Positions 23,301 to 33,115 of a DNA stretch of 64,000 nucleotides are shown here, piece by piece. A model generated the notes under the pieces. The model did no database searches and had not been told where the DNA came from. It worked only from the letters and a program-made list of their open reading frames with translations. Location of the stretch: positions 1 through 64,000 of the forward strand of contig JAPTJF010000243.1 of the NCBI GenBank assembly GCA_029339195.1, in the 5' to 3' direction. Position 1 is the stretch's first letter, and every line of letters begins with the position of its first letter. This stretch comes from Micractinium sp. NFX-FRZ (Eukaryota; Chlorophyta; Trebouxiophyceae; Chlorellales; Chlorellaceae). The position numbers and the translations under genes are program-made.

Positions 23301-24750
23301 CCCTGAAGGCGCCCCACAGCGCTCCCCGCTTACCCGTGATTGGGCTTGCCTCAGCTGTTAGCGGCACCCTGCCACCGCCGTTTACACCTGCCATCGACTC
23401 ACCTCTCCTGCCGTCCCCCTGTTGTTCCGTGAGCAGGAGACCTACACACACCTGATTGAGCTGCTGGTGCGCGCCGGCGACCCGCACTCTGCCGTGGCGC
23501 TGTGCGCTGAGGCGCACGAGAGCGGGGCGCTGTCTGCCTACGCCCTGCCCAACCTGGCGGGAGGGGCGATCCAAGAAGGCACCGCACTGGGCAACGTCGT
23601 CGACCTCCGGTAAGTTCACTTGTTTCGGGAGTTCATTGTTTCATTTGTCTTGCTTTTTTTCGGCTTTCGAGGTTGTGGACCTGACATGGATGGGGAGATG
23701 TGGGTGGGTTGGGAATTGGGGGGCTGTGAGGTGCGTGGCCGGCCAGCAAGAGGGCATTGCTTGCCTCACATGCTCAGCCCAGCAGGTCAACCCTGCATCC
23801 CAGCGCAGTTCTGTGCCCACGCTTGCCCTTGTCTTCGTGTCTCCCACAATTCCTCCCCCGTGCCGCCCCTCGCTCACTCCTGCAGGGGCTGCGGGCTGGA
23901 GGTGGGCGTGGCGGCGGTGCTGACGTGGCTCACGCGCTGCGCACAGCTGCAGCCCCTGGGGCTGGTGGTGCGTGACAAGCACGTCAAGCTCATCCTCAGC
24001 TCAGGTGGGAGGATTGAAATGCTCTTTAAGGTGATGGGAAGCGTTCCGGTCACGAGCGGTGTGCCTCTGCTTGTGGCCTCTCAGCTGCCTGCTGCCTGCC
24101 TCTGCCGGGCCATCGGCCCCCTGAGCCCAGATGCCTTGATCTGCCCACAAGCTTGCCCTCAACACTCAAATGTGCACCTCTGCCTGCAGGCCAGCCAGCC
24201 CGCCAGTCCGACGGCGCCGCCGACGGCGAGCACCCAGCTGACATGGCGCAGCGCTGGCGCGATGAGCTGGCGTGCATGCTCACCACTGGGGCCACCAGCC
24301 TGCGCGCTTTCCGTGGGCTGGTGCCCATCAAGCTGGAACCAGAGGCAGGTGAGCGGGTGGCGACAAAGGTGATGGGGGGAGGTTTGGTCCACATGGGTGT
24401 CACCACAGCAGGGAAGGGCAGCGTCAGCTGGTGTGGTGCGGACAGGGTTGCTCGAGGGTATATGTTGCAGGTTTGCAAAGGCAGGGGCAATTTCACCTCG
24501 TTCTGGCCTCGTTGTCACTCTCGCTCTCACTCTGTAACTCTGGAGCTGGGCCTTGTTCTCGCCTGTTTTTTGCTCTCTCTCTCTCTCTCTCTCTCTCTCG
24601 TAAGGCTGCTAAGCAACTGGCCAACCCGCCCCCTTGCCCGCCCCACCTGCCGCCGCCTGTTGTGCAGTGGCCTCCTCAGATGACGGTTGTGCCCTGCTGG
24701 TCAAGACACACTGCCTGTACCGTGCCTTTGCCGCCGGCGCCTCCGCCTGA
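14356..24750 (+). CDS. pentatricopeptide repeat protein with Smr-like C-terminus
   Basis: I infer 28 exons: 14356-14456, 14658-14773, 15011-15095, 15298-15367, 15633-15764, 16106-16219, 16483-16623, 16797-16956, 17224-17400, 17585-17638, 17837-18097, 18375-18487, 18741-18883, 19107-19136, 19373-19502, 19790-19918, 20172-20337, 20571-20662, 20848-20946, 21286-21417, 21634-21747, 22137-22271, 22502-22894, 23087-23158, 23437-23609, 23886-24004, 24190-24348 and 24668-24750 (about 1230 residues). Typical PPR units recur (DAITYSATISALAKGKQWHAA, DSVSYNTAIKACANAFQLGKA, SIVSYNTLLASFASLGAWGEA). A disordered insert splits them (exons 7-11), and a Pro-rich one sits in exon 23. Near the C-terminus NVVDLRGCGLEVGVAAVL matches the start of an Smr domain, but the usual glycine loop is degenerate (VKLILSSG). 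PPR-SMR proteins act on organelle RNA. The short N-terminus could be a plastid or mitochondrial transit peptide. Introns at 15765, 20663, 21418 and probably 21748 begin with GC. Confidence 0.85.
15533..15601 (+). repeat. decoy copy of PPR exon 5, upstream intron
   Basis: After an acceptor-like cccacag, the copy reads ALELVEWTEHQRMPC and then reaches TGA. The true exon 5 (starting 15633) reads ALEIFEWMERQRLPRDA. The two lie exactly 100 bases apart, so this is a decayed duplicate including the 3' splice site. Confidence 0.85.
19585..19664 (+). repeat. decoy copy of PPR exon 15 end, downstream intron
   Basis: From gcagtgcctggcgggg at 19591 the sequence follows exon 15 (19430 onward) for about 75 bases with substitutions and small gaps. 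The offset is 161 bases. It no longer encodes the same peptide. Confidence 0.85.
21951..22136 (+). repeat. three serial decoy copies before PPR exon 22
   Basis: Copies of the exon 22 opening (ggctccgaggcagccccctt at 22137) start near 22078, 22020 and 21953. They are spaced about 59, 58 and 67 bases and grow more diverged with distance. The intervening C-rich tracts are also related. Confidence 0.75.
24573..24599 (+). repeat. (CT)n microsatellite in the last PPR intron
   Basis: An uninterrupted CT run occurs shortly before the final acceptor, possibly acting as a polypyrimidine tract. Confidence 0.95.
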
Positions 24751-24881
24751 GCGCGCACAGCGCCCGCGGCTCGTTGTTTCACCCGGCTCAAGCCTGTTTC
24801 ATTCCGAGCGCAGCCCGCTTTGCTGGCATGCTGCGCCACATCCTCCCAACCCCAGAACGGACGGGATCGTTCTCTTTTGTT

Positions 24882-25050
24882 CCTCGCGCACCCAACCCAA
24901 TACACAACGCTGGTGTGGCCCCTTTTTATCCCTCGCGCACACCAGCACACGCAACGCCTGGTGTGGCCCCCTTCTATCCCTCGCGCACACCCAACACGCA
25001 ACACCTGTGTGGCCTTTCTGTCCCTCGCGCACACACAGCACACAACTGTG
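24882..25050 (+). repeat. imperfect ~48-bp tandem repeat, about four copies
   Basis: The core cctcgcgca recurs at 24882, 24931, 24979 and 25023, each followed by an ac-rich stretch and then a related ctgtgtggcc-like block. It lies just past the PPR-SMR stop. Confidence 0.85.
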
Positions 25051-25680
25051 CTGCCCACCAAACCAAGACACCTTGTCTCCCTCGCGCCTCTCGTTCCCTC
25101 TGCCACTCGAATGCTGCCCGTCTCACCCATGATCAAACGTCCCTGCAGCCGCCCACCCGAACTGCGGTTGCTCCCTTGAGCCCTTGCCAAGCCCTTTGAG
25201 CCCCTGCTGTTTAACAGCGCAACAGTGAATACATTATCCGTAACTTCTTCCTTCCTGTCTTGCTCACCTGCCTTGCACTGCTGCCCCCGCGACTGCTAGG
25301 GCGCCTGGGAAGGCCTGCAAAGCGGCCGCTCCCCATGCCCGTCCCTCCAACCCAGGCACAAACACAGACGTACACCACACGCGAGGCGCCGTCGCGCCCG
25401 CTGGCGACCCGCCCGTCCAATCCACCTTTTGCCATGCCCACCCATCCTCTCGCGCCCAACCACAGAATCACGTGCACCCGCTGCCGCTGCTCACGGCATT
25501 ACCTCGCTGTACAGACCCCCCCCACACACACCATCTTCCCCGTTCATCCCGCGTGTTGCTGCAACTGCGCAGCTTCCAAGGAACGGGTGCACAGCGCTGT
25601 CGCCTTTCCACCGACCATGTTGCTGTGCCCTGTGCCCGTGCTCTGATTGATCCACAAACCTGGCTTTCATCTGAAAACCC

Positions 25681-25713
25681 ACACACACACCACCACACAC
25701 ACACACACACACC
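25681..25713 (+). repeat. (CA)n microsatellite
   Basis: An almost pure run of CA dinucleotides, with one interruption. Confidence 0.95.
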
Positions 25714-26143
25714 TCTGCTGTTGCCTTTACGCCGGATCTACATGCCCCTGTCCCATGTGGGTCATGTGTACCCGGTTGCCTCGATCAACTGTGTTCACGA
25801 TTGGCCAACACGGCTCCTGCGTCCCTCCCCAACCTGCAAATGCCCACTGTCATCCTGCCGAGCCTGCCCTCTGCTCTCTTTGTGAGAGTTTTTGTGTAAG
25901 CAGTTTGTGTTGAGGCAAGGCAAGGGGCATGCATGCGTAGGCTGGTCCTCTTTGCACTGCTACACACGCCGCTCACGTCATGCGAGCCGCCTCCCGCCTG
26001 CTGGCACCAGGCTGGACGTGTGGTGTCGCTATCCCCGGCGAGTCTAGTTATGTAGTTATTTAACAACGCCGGCCGTGATCAGAGCGCTTCCACACTGACA
26101 GCGGGGCGCACAGCGCAGAACGGCGATCGCCCGGTCGCCCGGT

Positions 26144-29100
26144 ATGCCGCTGGCAACGCTGGCGGCATGCCTACTGGCGGCAGGTTTCGTACTTGGCGTG
26201 GTGAGTGCCAGGGAAGCGATAGGCGGACCCAGCGCCCTGCTTGCCCCACCTAGCCTTGCTGGGGCATCGAGCTTGTGCCGTGGGGCGTTGCATATCAACT
26301 AGATGCATGTGACAGCAGAAGGCAGCGGCGCGGGGTAAACAGGCACGACCTGGCAGCTGGAGGCGGTGCCGCCATTAGCTCTGGGCGGGCAGGAGCAGTG
26401 GCAGCTCTGGATGGGCGCAGCCCTCTAGGCAAGGCCCCTTGGCTGCTGTCAAGCCAAACCTGGCCCCCTGTGGTTGCTGCAGGAAACACTGGCGGCGTGG
26501 GCAGCCGTGCTGGGAGCCGTCCTGGCCATTGCAGTGCTCCTTTTGCGGTATTGGGTCCGGCGCCGCCTGCCCCCGCTGGCAAAGGTACGTGGGTGCTTGC
26601 GCTCAGCAGGGATGGGCTGCCTGCTTGGTCTGCAGCATGTTGGTGGCACGCAGGTATGGAATTGCTTCAGCAACTCTGCAAGGGGTGTGAGGAGGCGGCA
26701 CACAGGCGGCAGATGAGTTGCCAAGCGGGGCCAGGCTGCCGGCCTCCCTGCCCCAGCTGGCTGCCGCCGCACTCCTCCTCGCCATCCGAATCCAGCACCC
26801 ACGGCCTGCCCCTTGCCCGAGGCTGCACAAGGCTGAATGGCATCACGTTGTGCCGCTCACGGGCTCTGCAGGGCACAGTCGCTTTCTTCCACCCCTTTGC
26901 TGACGGCGGCGGCGGCGGCGAGCGCGTGCTTTGGTACGTGTTTTGTGATGGGCAGTGGCTGGAGTGCGCATGCCGGCGGGGCCAGGGTCCAGTGCATTGG
27001 CATTGCAGGATGAAATGGGCAGCCTTGTTGTTGCTGCTGCCTGCTTGCCTTGAGAGCCTGGGCTGCTGGGCCGTGTCCTGATCTGAGCCGAAGTAGTCTG
27101 AGACCATGCACGTCTGCTCTCGCTGGACGTCTGGCTGTGTGCAGGGCGGCAGTGCAAGCGGTGCAGCAGATGCGACCAGACATCAAGGCAAGCACCGCAC
27201 CGCATGCCCCGTTGGCCGACAGCCCAGCCAACTCGCAGCGCAGCGGCACCTGGCACGCCGCCCATGCATTGCGTGCACCCCGCTTCTTTCTCCTCACCAC
27301 CCGAACCCTCCGCCTGCCAAAGTCGGCCTGCCTTGCATCGCTCACCCTACTGCCCCCGCACTACTGCAGGTGGCCATCTACACTGGCGGCATCTTGAGCC
27401 CAGAGGAGCTGGTACAGCACGTGGCAGACAGGTTCAACCTCCAGGTGGCGCCTACCTTCCAGGTGGGTGCAGGGCGGGGGAGTCCATCTGCACCAGGAGC
27501 AGTGCACAGGGGGTGGGGGCATATTTGTTGTGTTGACAGCCGGGTTGCATGGAGTGAGGGCAGGTTGAAGATAGCAGGGTTGCATGCGGTGAAGACAGGT
27601 TCAGCCTGAAGCCTGGCGCCTGCCGTGCTTGTGGGGTGGGAGCGTGTGTTGTTTTGGGCTGGGGGATAGAGGACCTCATCCAGGGACCACCCCGCATCAT
27701 CCAGCCCAGCGGTAGAGTTTGCGGGCGTAGCATACAGAACATGAGCGGTGCATGTAAGCTGGGATGCATGTAAGCTGGGGTGAAAAATCGGCTGGGTGCA
27801 TGAGTGGGTGCGCCATCTTGCCAGCTGACTTGCCATTGTGTGATGCCATCGCTTGCAGGTGGTTCCCCTGGCCAGCCGAGGCCTGCTGCTGCCCAAGCGT
27901 TACCCCCGCTTCACAATGCTGGGCCAGGCAGCAGGGGCTGTGCGGGTGGCCTGGCAGGGGCTGGGGCAGCTGGTTCCGGAGCTGTGGATCGACACCACTG
28001 GGTGGGCCTTCCCCTACCCGCTGGTGCGCCTCGCTGGCGCACGCGTGGCGGCGTACGTGCACTACCCCACCATCAGCACAGACATGCTGCAGAGGTGGGC
28101 TCGCGCCGGGTTTGACTGTTGTGGAAAGAATGCCCCGGTGCCTGTGCACCGCACTCCATGCTCGCTTACCCTTGACGTCTGCCTGCCTGCCGCCACGCAG
28201 CACCCAGCCATGACCCTGGCACACCTTTACCACCGCTTCTTCTTGCTGTCCCTGCCTGCCGCAGGGTGTGGGACCGGGACTCCCTGTACAACAACAATGA
28301 GGAGGTGGCGTCCAGCCCCGCCAAGAGCCTGGCCAAGCTGGCATACTACCACTGCCTTGCGCTGCTCTATGGCGTGGTGGGCGCCTTTGCCCAGGTGAGG
28401 TGGGCGGCCGGCATGCTGTGGGGTGGGTGTCAGTGCTGCCGGCCAAGCTGGCATGACCCCACTGCCTCTCGCGCTGCTCTATGGCGTGGTGGGCGCGTCT
28501 GCGGCGGCCGTTTTATGTTTTCAAATAGGCTAAATGCTGTGCTTGTGCGGTGGGCAGGTGGGTGTATGGGTTCAATGTGCAGCGTGCACGTATGTGACAT
28601 GCGTACCTGACATGCCCCTGCGCCCTGCTCACCGCCTGCACCGCTGCTGCTGCTCCCACCCCCGCAGGTTGTGATGGTGAACAGCAGCTGGACGCGGCGG
28701 CACATTGGCGAGCTGTGGTGGCAGTGGAACAAGCCTGAGCGTGTCTACCCGCCCTGCGACACGCGCGCGCTGCAGGCACGCGGGGGTGGGGGGCGGGGGC
28801 GGGGGCGGGGCGCTGGCGGGTCAGGGAAAGCGGCTGCACTGCTGCCCATAATTGCTACACCGTTGTTTGCTTGCCCGCTCAGCTCCTAAATCTGCACCCC
28901 GTGTGCCCTTCTACCAAATCGAGCCTGGCCTGGCGCTGCCCCTCGCCCCCCTGATGTTGCCCCCTTGCTCTATCATTTCCCACAATCTCCCACCGGACCG
29001 CCGGCTCAGGAGCATCTACCTCACGCGAATGGCCAGGTTTTCTTTGCTCCTCCCCTCCCCTCACATCTTCCTGCTCACGACAACTCGACGTGCAGGCGCT

Positions 29101-30352
29101 GCCCCTTGACCGCCGGCTCAAGCACGTCTGCCCTTGTATCAATAGCCAGATTTTCTTCACCCCTCCCCTCCCCTCACACCCTCCCCTCATGTCGACCCCA
29201 CCTGCAGGCGCTGCCCCTTGACCGCCGGCTCAAGCGCATCTACCTCCTGTCCATAGCCCAGTTCCGGCCCGAGAAGGACCACGCCCTGCAGCTGCGCGCG
29301 CTGGCGGCTGCGCGGCGCAAGGCGGAGGGGATGCACGACGAGGCGGGGTATGCTGTGCTGGGGGCGCACCTGAAGCTGGTGGGCAGCTGCCGCAATGCGG
29401 AGGACGAGCAGCGGATAGTGGAGCTCAAAGGTGGGTGTGGGTGTGGGTGTGGGGTGGGGTGCGATGAGGAGTGCATGGCAGGTGGGGACGGAGCTTGGCC
29501 GCTCCCTGCCCCGCCTGCACTCGTACCCAGCTGCCTCTGCCCCGGGCCCCGCTCCCTCCCTTCCCCCCTCGCCGGCCCATCCGCCCGCCTCCCGCCCTTC
29601 CCCCCCTGCTGCAGCGCTGGCCGAGGAGCTTGGGCTGGGGGACTGCGTGGAGTTTGTGGTCAACGCGTCCTTTGACCAGCTGCGCGCGCTGCTGGGGGAC
29701 GCAGTGGCGGGGCTGCACACCATGGTGGACGAACACTTTGGCATCTCTGTGGTGGAGTACATGGCGGCAGGTGGGCGGGTGACGTGGGCGCCTTGTGAGG
29801 CTTGGGGGAGCTTGGGCAAACTGCTGGGGGCTGGGGCTGGCTGGTGAGTGGGCAGGTGGGAGAGGGTTGCCATGCGCCGGTGTGCCAGGAAGGTGGGTGG
29901 ACACTACGAAGCCTGCCTGGTGACCTCCCAACGCACCCTGCCCCCTCACCTCACCTCTAGGCCTTCGCCTCTGAGAGCCTCCAAAGCCCACCCGTTCCCC
30001 CTCAACTCTACCACCCGCCGCCCCCGGCCCCGCTGCAGGCGTGGTCCCCATTGCGCACGACTCGGCGGGGCCTCGTGAGGACATTGTGCAGCCCGAGCCC
30101 GGCATGCACGGCGCGCCAGCTCAGCCCACGGGGTACCGCTGCAGTACCCTTGAGCAGTACGCAAACGCCATCATCGAGGTGGTGGGCATGGGGCAGCTGG
30201 AGCGCATGCGCGTGGCGGCGGCCGCACGCCGCCGGGCCGCCCAGTTCTCCGACCAGCGCTTCCAAAAGGAGTTTTTGGCGTGCCTGGAGGACGTGCTGCC
30301 GCTGGGGCGCAGCAGCCAGCAGCCGCGCAACGTGCTGCAGCCGGGTGGCTGA
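26144..30352 (+). CDS. ALG11: ALG11 alpha-1,2-mannosyltransferase
   Basis: Eleven exons are inferred: 26144-26200, 26483-26584, 26872-26933, 27145-27187, 27370-27462, 27859-28094, 28265-28394, 28668-28775, 29208-29430, 29615-29770 and 30039-30352 (507 residues). ALG11 adds the fourth and fifth mannoses to the dolichol-linked N-glycan precursor on the cytosolic face of the ER, using GDP-mannose. Two hydrophobic N-terminal segments (about residues 3-19 and 25-41) end in YWVRRR. They are followed by [18 protein letters not shown] (Gly-rich donor loop), [29 protein letters not shown] and the GT-B family E-x7-E (E391, E399; EHFGISVVE). Length and motif order fit the family. Introns at 27188 and 28776 begin with GC. 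Introns 7 and 8 contain decoy exon copies. Confidence 0.95.
28441..28510 (+). repeat. decoy copy of ALG11 exon 7 end
   Basis: The block from ggccaagctggcat through gctgctctatggcgtggtgg repeats exon 7 (28331-28390), about 110-112 bases downstream, with few differences. The copy lacks the exon's cag/gtgagg donor and so should not splice at the same place. Confidence 0.92.
28782..28814 (+). repeat. G-run cluster with quadruplex potential, ALG11 intron
   Basis: Several runs of three to six G separated by one or two bases occur just after the GC donor of intron 8, on the transcribed RNA sense strand. Confidence 0.7.
28993..29207 (+). repeat. 112-bp tandem array ending in ALG11 exon 9
   Basis: The string gaccgccggctca occurs at 28996, 29108 and 29220, exactly 112 bases apart. 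The third copy is the true exon 9. Copy 2 even has an acceptor-like gtgcag and gcgctgcccctt. Both upstream copies have lost the reading frame beyond the first residues. Confidence 0.95.
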
Positions 30353-31238
30353 CGCGCGGTGCGCTGGCGGCGCAAGGCGTGTGGGCAGCAGGGGGGAACC
30401 TGCTTCGCACCGCTCGCTGCTCTGCAAGACGGGGCGGGAGGGCCCAATGTGCCAGGCAGTCCTGCGCCGCCAGCCGGCTTGGTTCGATCTACACTGCGCC
30501 TCCCAGGCTACTTTTTTTGCTATGCCTGGCCCTGGCTGCGGCAGCACCATGCCCAGCACCGCCCACCTCATAGCGTGCTCTTTGAGAACACAAATCTTTG
30601 CTGCACCGCTCTCTTTGCTCTCACCCTGCTACCCCGTTCCACCTGCATTCCCTTACCATGTCTCCAGATCTGTGTGCTGCCCCGCGCCTGTCGCCTGATT
30701 CAAGTGGGCAGCAGCAGGCGTGTATAGAGCCACTGAATTCACAGAAACAGCGCCAAATGCGCATGGGGCGGGTGGGGGAGTGGGACCAGACAGGCGGTGG
30801 CAGCAGCGCTGCTGTGCAGCGCCCGCTGACGGGTGACAGGGCAGGCAAGGGCCCAGGGACGGGACCGAGGTTGGGGGCACGTCCAGAGACCCGCCCCTGA
30901 TGTTGAGCAAGCATCAAGTTAACACTGCACGTAATAAGCAGGAATGGAGGTGCCAGCCGGCTGGCATGAGGGGGCCAGGCAGGGTGGAGACAGCTGCCAC
31001 GGCCTGAGGATAAGGTTGGGATGGGGAAGTCATGGGTCTTGGACAGGGGGGAGGGGAAAAAACAAAACGTGGGGGCGACGGGGCACATGCGGGAGGCGCG
31101 CGGGAAGGAAAGAATCGGTGGCGGCCACGTGGACGGCCTGCCACAAGAATGGGGGAGCAGCTGCACCCCCGCCGCGTGGCTGATGCTGCTGCTCCCGTCG
31201 GGCAAAATAACTGCAGCCTGATTCCTGCCTGGCACACG
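30353..31238. other. convergent 3' region between ALG11 and NF-YC
   Basis: About 0.9 kb with the 3' UTRs of both genes. No TGTAA is obvious on either strand, and no further gene is supported. Confidence 0.45.
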
Positions 31239-33115
31239 TTACTGCCCGCCTCCCTGCTGCTGGTACTGCGCCAGTTGCGGGGCACCCGGCTGGGGGCCCA
31301 TGGGTGGGAAGCCAGAGTACGGCATGGCCATACCATAAGGGGTGAAGCCCGGCATCATGCCAGGGGGGTGCATGCCGCCGCCCGCCTGCTGCCCGCCCCC
31401 GGCACCGCCGGGTGCAAACGGCTGCTGCCCAGCCGGCGGACCCATGTACTGCTGCTGCCCGCCCGCAGGCGGGCCCTGCGGCAGGTACTGCTGCTGCTGC
31501 TGCTGCTGCTGCGCCTGCTGCTGCGCCTGCTGCGCCTGCTGCTGCGCCTGTGCCTGCGCCTGCTGCACTCCCGCCGCCGCCGGCATCGCCGTCCCGCCCG
31601 CCTCTCCTGGCAGCGGGTCATTCCCCTCCTCCCGAGGCACAATGTCCACCAGAAAGTCGAAAATGTCTGCAGCGGAACAGAGTGATCCATAGTTAAATGT
31701 AGGTGTTGAAGGTTCGCCCAGGAAGTGAAAACATGTGCATCGGATGGCGAGTGGACAGTAGTCAAAGGCGGGTGCACACGGTCAGCAGGATCCGGGGCTC
31801 GGGTACAAGGTGCAAAGTGGGCGAATGTGTGTGTAGCAGCCCAAAGCAGCAGAAGCGCAGGGCGGCCAGTGGCCGGGGCAACACATCCAGGGCTGTGCAC
31901 CTCCAACGCTGCCCTCACTCCATCACCCCTACCAGGCAGGCAGGCAGGCAGGCAGGCAGGCTGACAGCCGGCCGGGCCCCTGGCTGGACACCAGCGGCCC
32001 CCCAGCCCACCCACCGGTGCGTGCGATGGCGGTTGCTACGTCGCTGCGCTGCATTGTGCGGCGCTTGAACTCGCTTGCGGCGCTCCACGACCGAACAGTC
32101 AGCTCCTGCACAGGCGGGGCAAGCAGACGGGGGTGGCGGCAGCAAGCGTGAGGCAGGGGCCACGGACGCAGACACGCGGCAACAGAGCGCGCATCCTCAG
32201 TGCACCAATCGCCACAAGTTTGGACCATTCATTGCACACCAGATTGTGCCATTAACCTCGCGCCCACCCCTGATCAATGGCCATGAGCCCTCGCTGCCCA
32301 CCCCATCCCCCCGAGCTCTGCGCACATTCAATTCAATTCAATTCAACATTCAAAAAATCGAGTCCAGCCACCCCCACCCTTGCACACACACGACCTCGCA
32401 TGTGCAGGCATCATTGCGCAGCTGCGGTACGGCTGGCATGCCAGCGGCCTGCGCTGCCATCTCCCCACCTGAATGAAGAACTCGCATGCGCGGGCAAACA
32501 GCACTGGTGCCTCCGCACTGATCATGCGCACATCCTCGTCGCTCTTCATGATCTGATTTAGTGATTGATGCAGGGGAGGGGAGGGGAGGGGAGGAGGGAG
32601 GGGTGAGAGAGAGGCAAGTTCCGATCGTTTGCAAATCCTTGTCTCTCCTCATGATTTTAGATGCAGGGAGGAGGCGGGCAGGGCAGGAGGAAGGGGAAAG
32701 CAGGCAGAGGCTGGTCACACCCTGACATCCCCCAGCAGTCCCGCACAGCACAGCGCACCTCCATCCCAGCCAAGCCAGCCCCCAACCCCCACACCGCCGC
32801 CTACATCCAAACCTTCAGTGTGTATCGGCAACGCCCTGGCGCCCTCCCACACGAGTGAGCACACCCCAGCACTCAGCTCACCTTTTTTATGCGCGCCAGC
32901 GGCAGCGCCTGCGTCTTAAAATCCGCCAGCGCCTCGCTGTGCTCATCCACCTCCTGCTGCGCCTGGTCCCAGAACTTGCGCAGCTCCTCTCCCAGCTGCT
33001 GCTGCGCGTACAGCTGCTGCACGTAGGTGGAGGATGGGTAGAGGCCGTTGCCGGCCGCGCCGCCGCCCGCGCTGCCGCCGCCGCCCTGCTGCCCCGCCGC
33101 CGCGCCGTCCTGCAT
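31239..33115 (-). CDS. NFYC: nuclear transcription factor Y subunit C
   Basis: Inferred exons in transcript order are 33115-32882, 32552-32469, 32105-32015 and 31666-31239, giving 278 residues. The histone-fold core is nearly textbook: FWDQAQQEV, then LPLARIKKIMKSDEDVRMIS, AEAPVLFARACEFFI, ELTVRSW, KRRTMQRSDVATAIARTDIF and DFLVDIVPR. NF-YC dimerises with NF-YB, and the dimer recruits NF-YA to bind CCAAT boxes in the nucleus. The first exon starts with a Gly/Ala-rich segment, and the C-terminus is Gln/Pro/Gly-rich, as in activation domains of the family. The core is continuous only after splicing at these junctions, which supports them. An in-frame upstream ATG-less extension exists; 33115 is the first clear ATG of the core frame. 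Confidence 0.95.
31932..31961. repeat. (CAGG)n microsatellite, NF-YC intron
   Basis: About seven tetranucleotide units lie in intron 3 of NF-YC. Confidence 0.9.
32326..32347. repeat. ATTCA pentanucleotide repeat, NF-YC intron
   Basis: Four attca units lie in intron 2, in a locally AT-rich patch. Confidence 0.9.

Larger units (their letters stand above)
24751..26143. other. intergenic region between PPR-SMR and ALG11
   Basis: About 1.4 kb without a supported gene. It contains a roughly 48-bp tandem repeat (24882-25050), a (CA)n run (25681-25713) and a TGTAA at 25895-25899. If that TGTAA is the PPR-SMR signal, the 3' UTR exceeds 1.1 kb. The ALG11 promoter should lie in the last few hundred bases. 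Confidence 0.5.
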
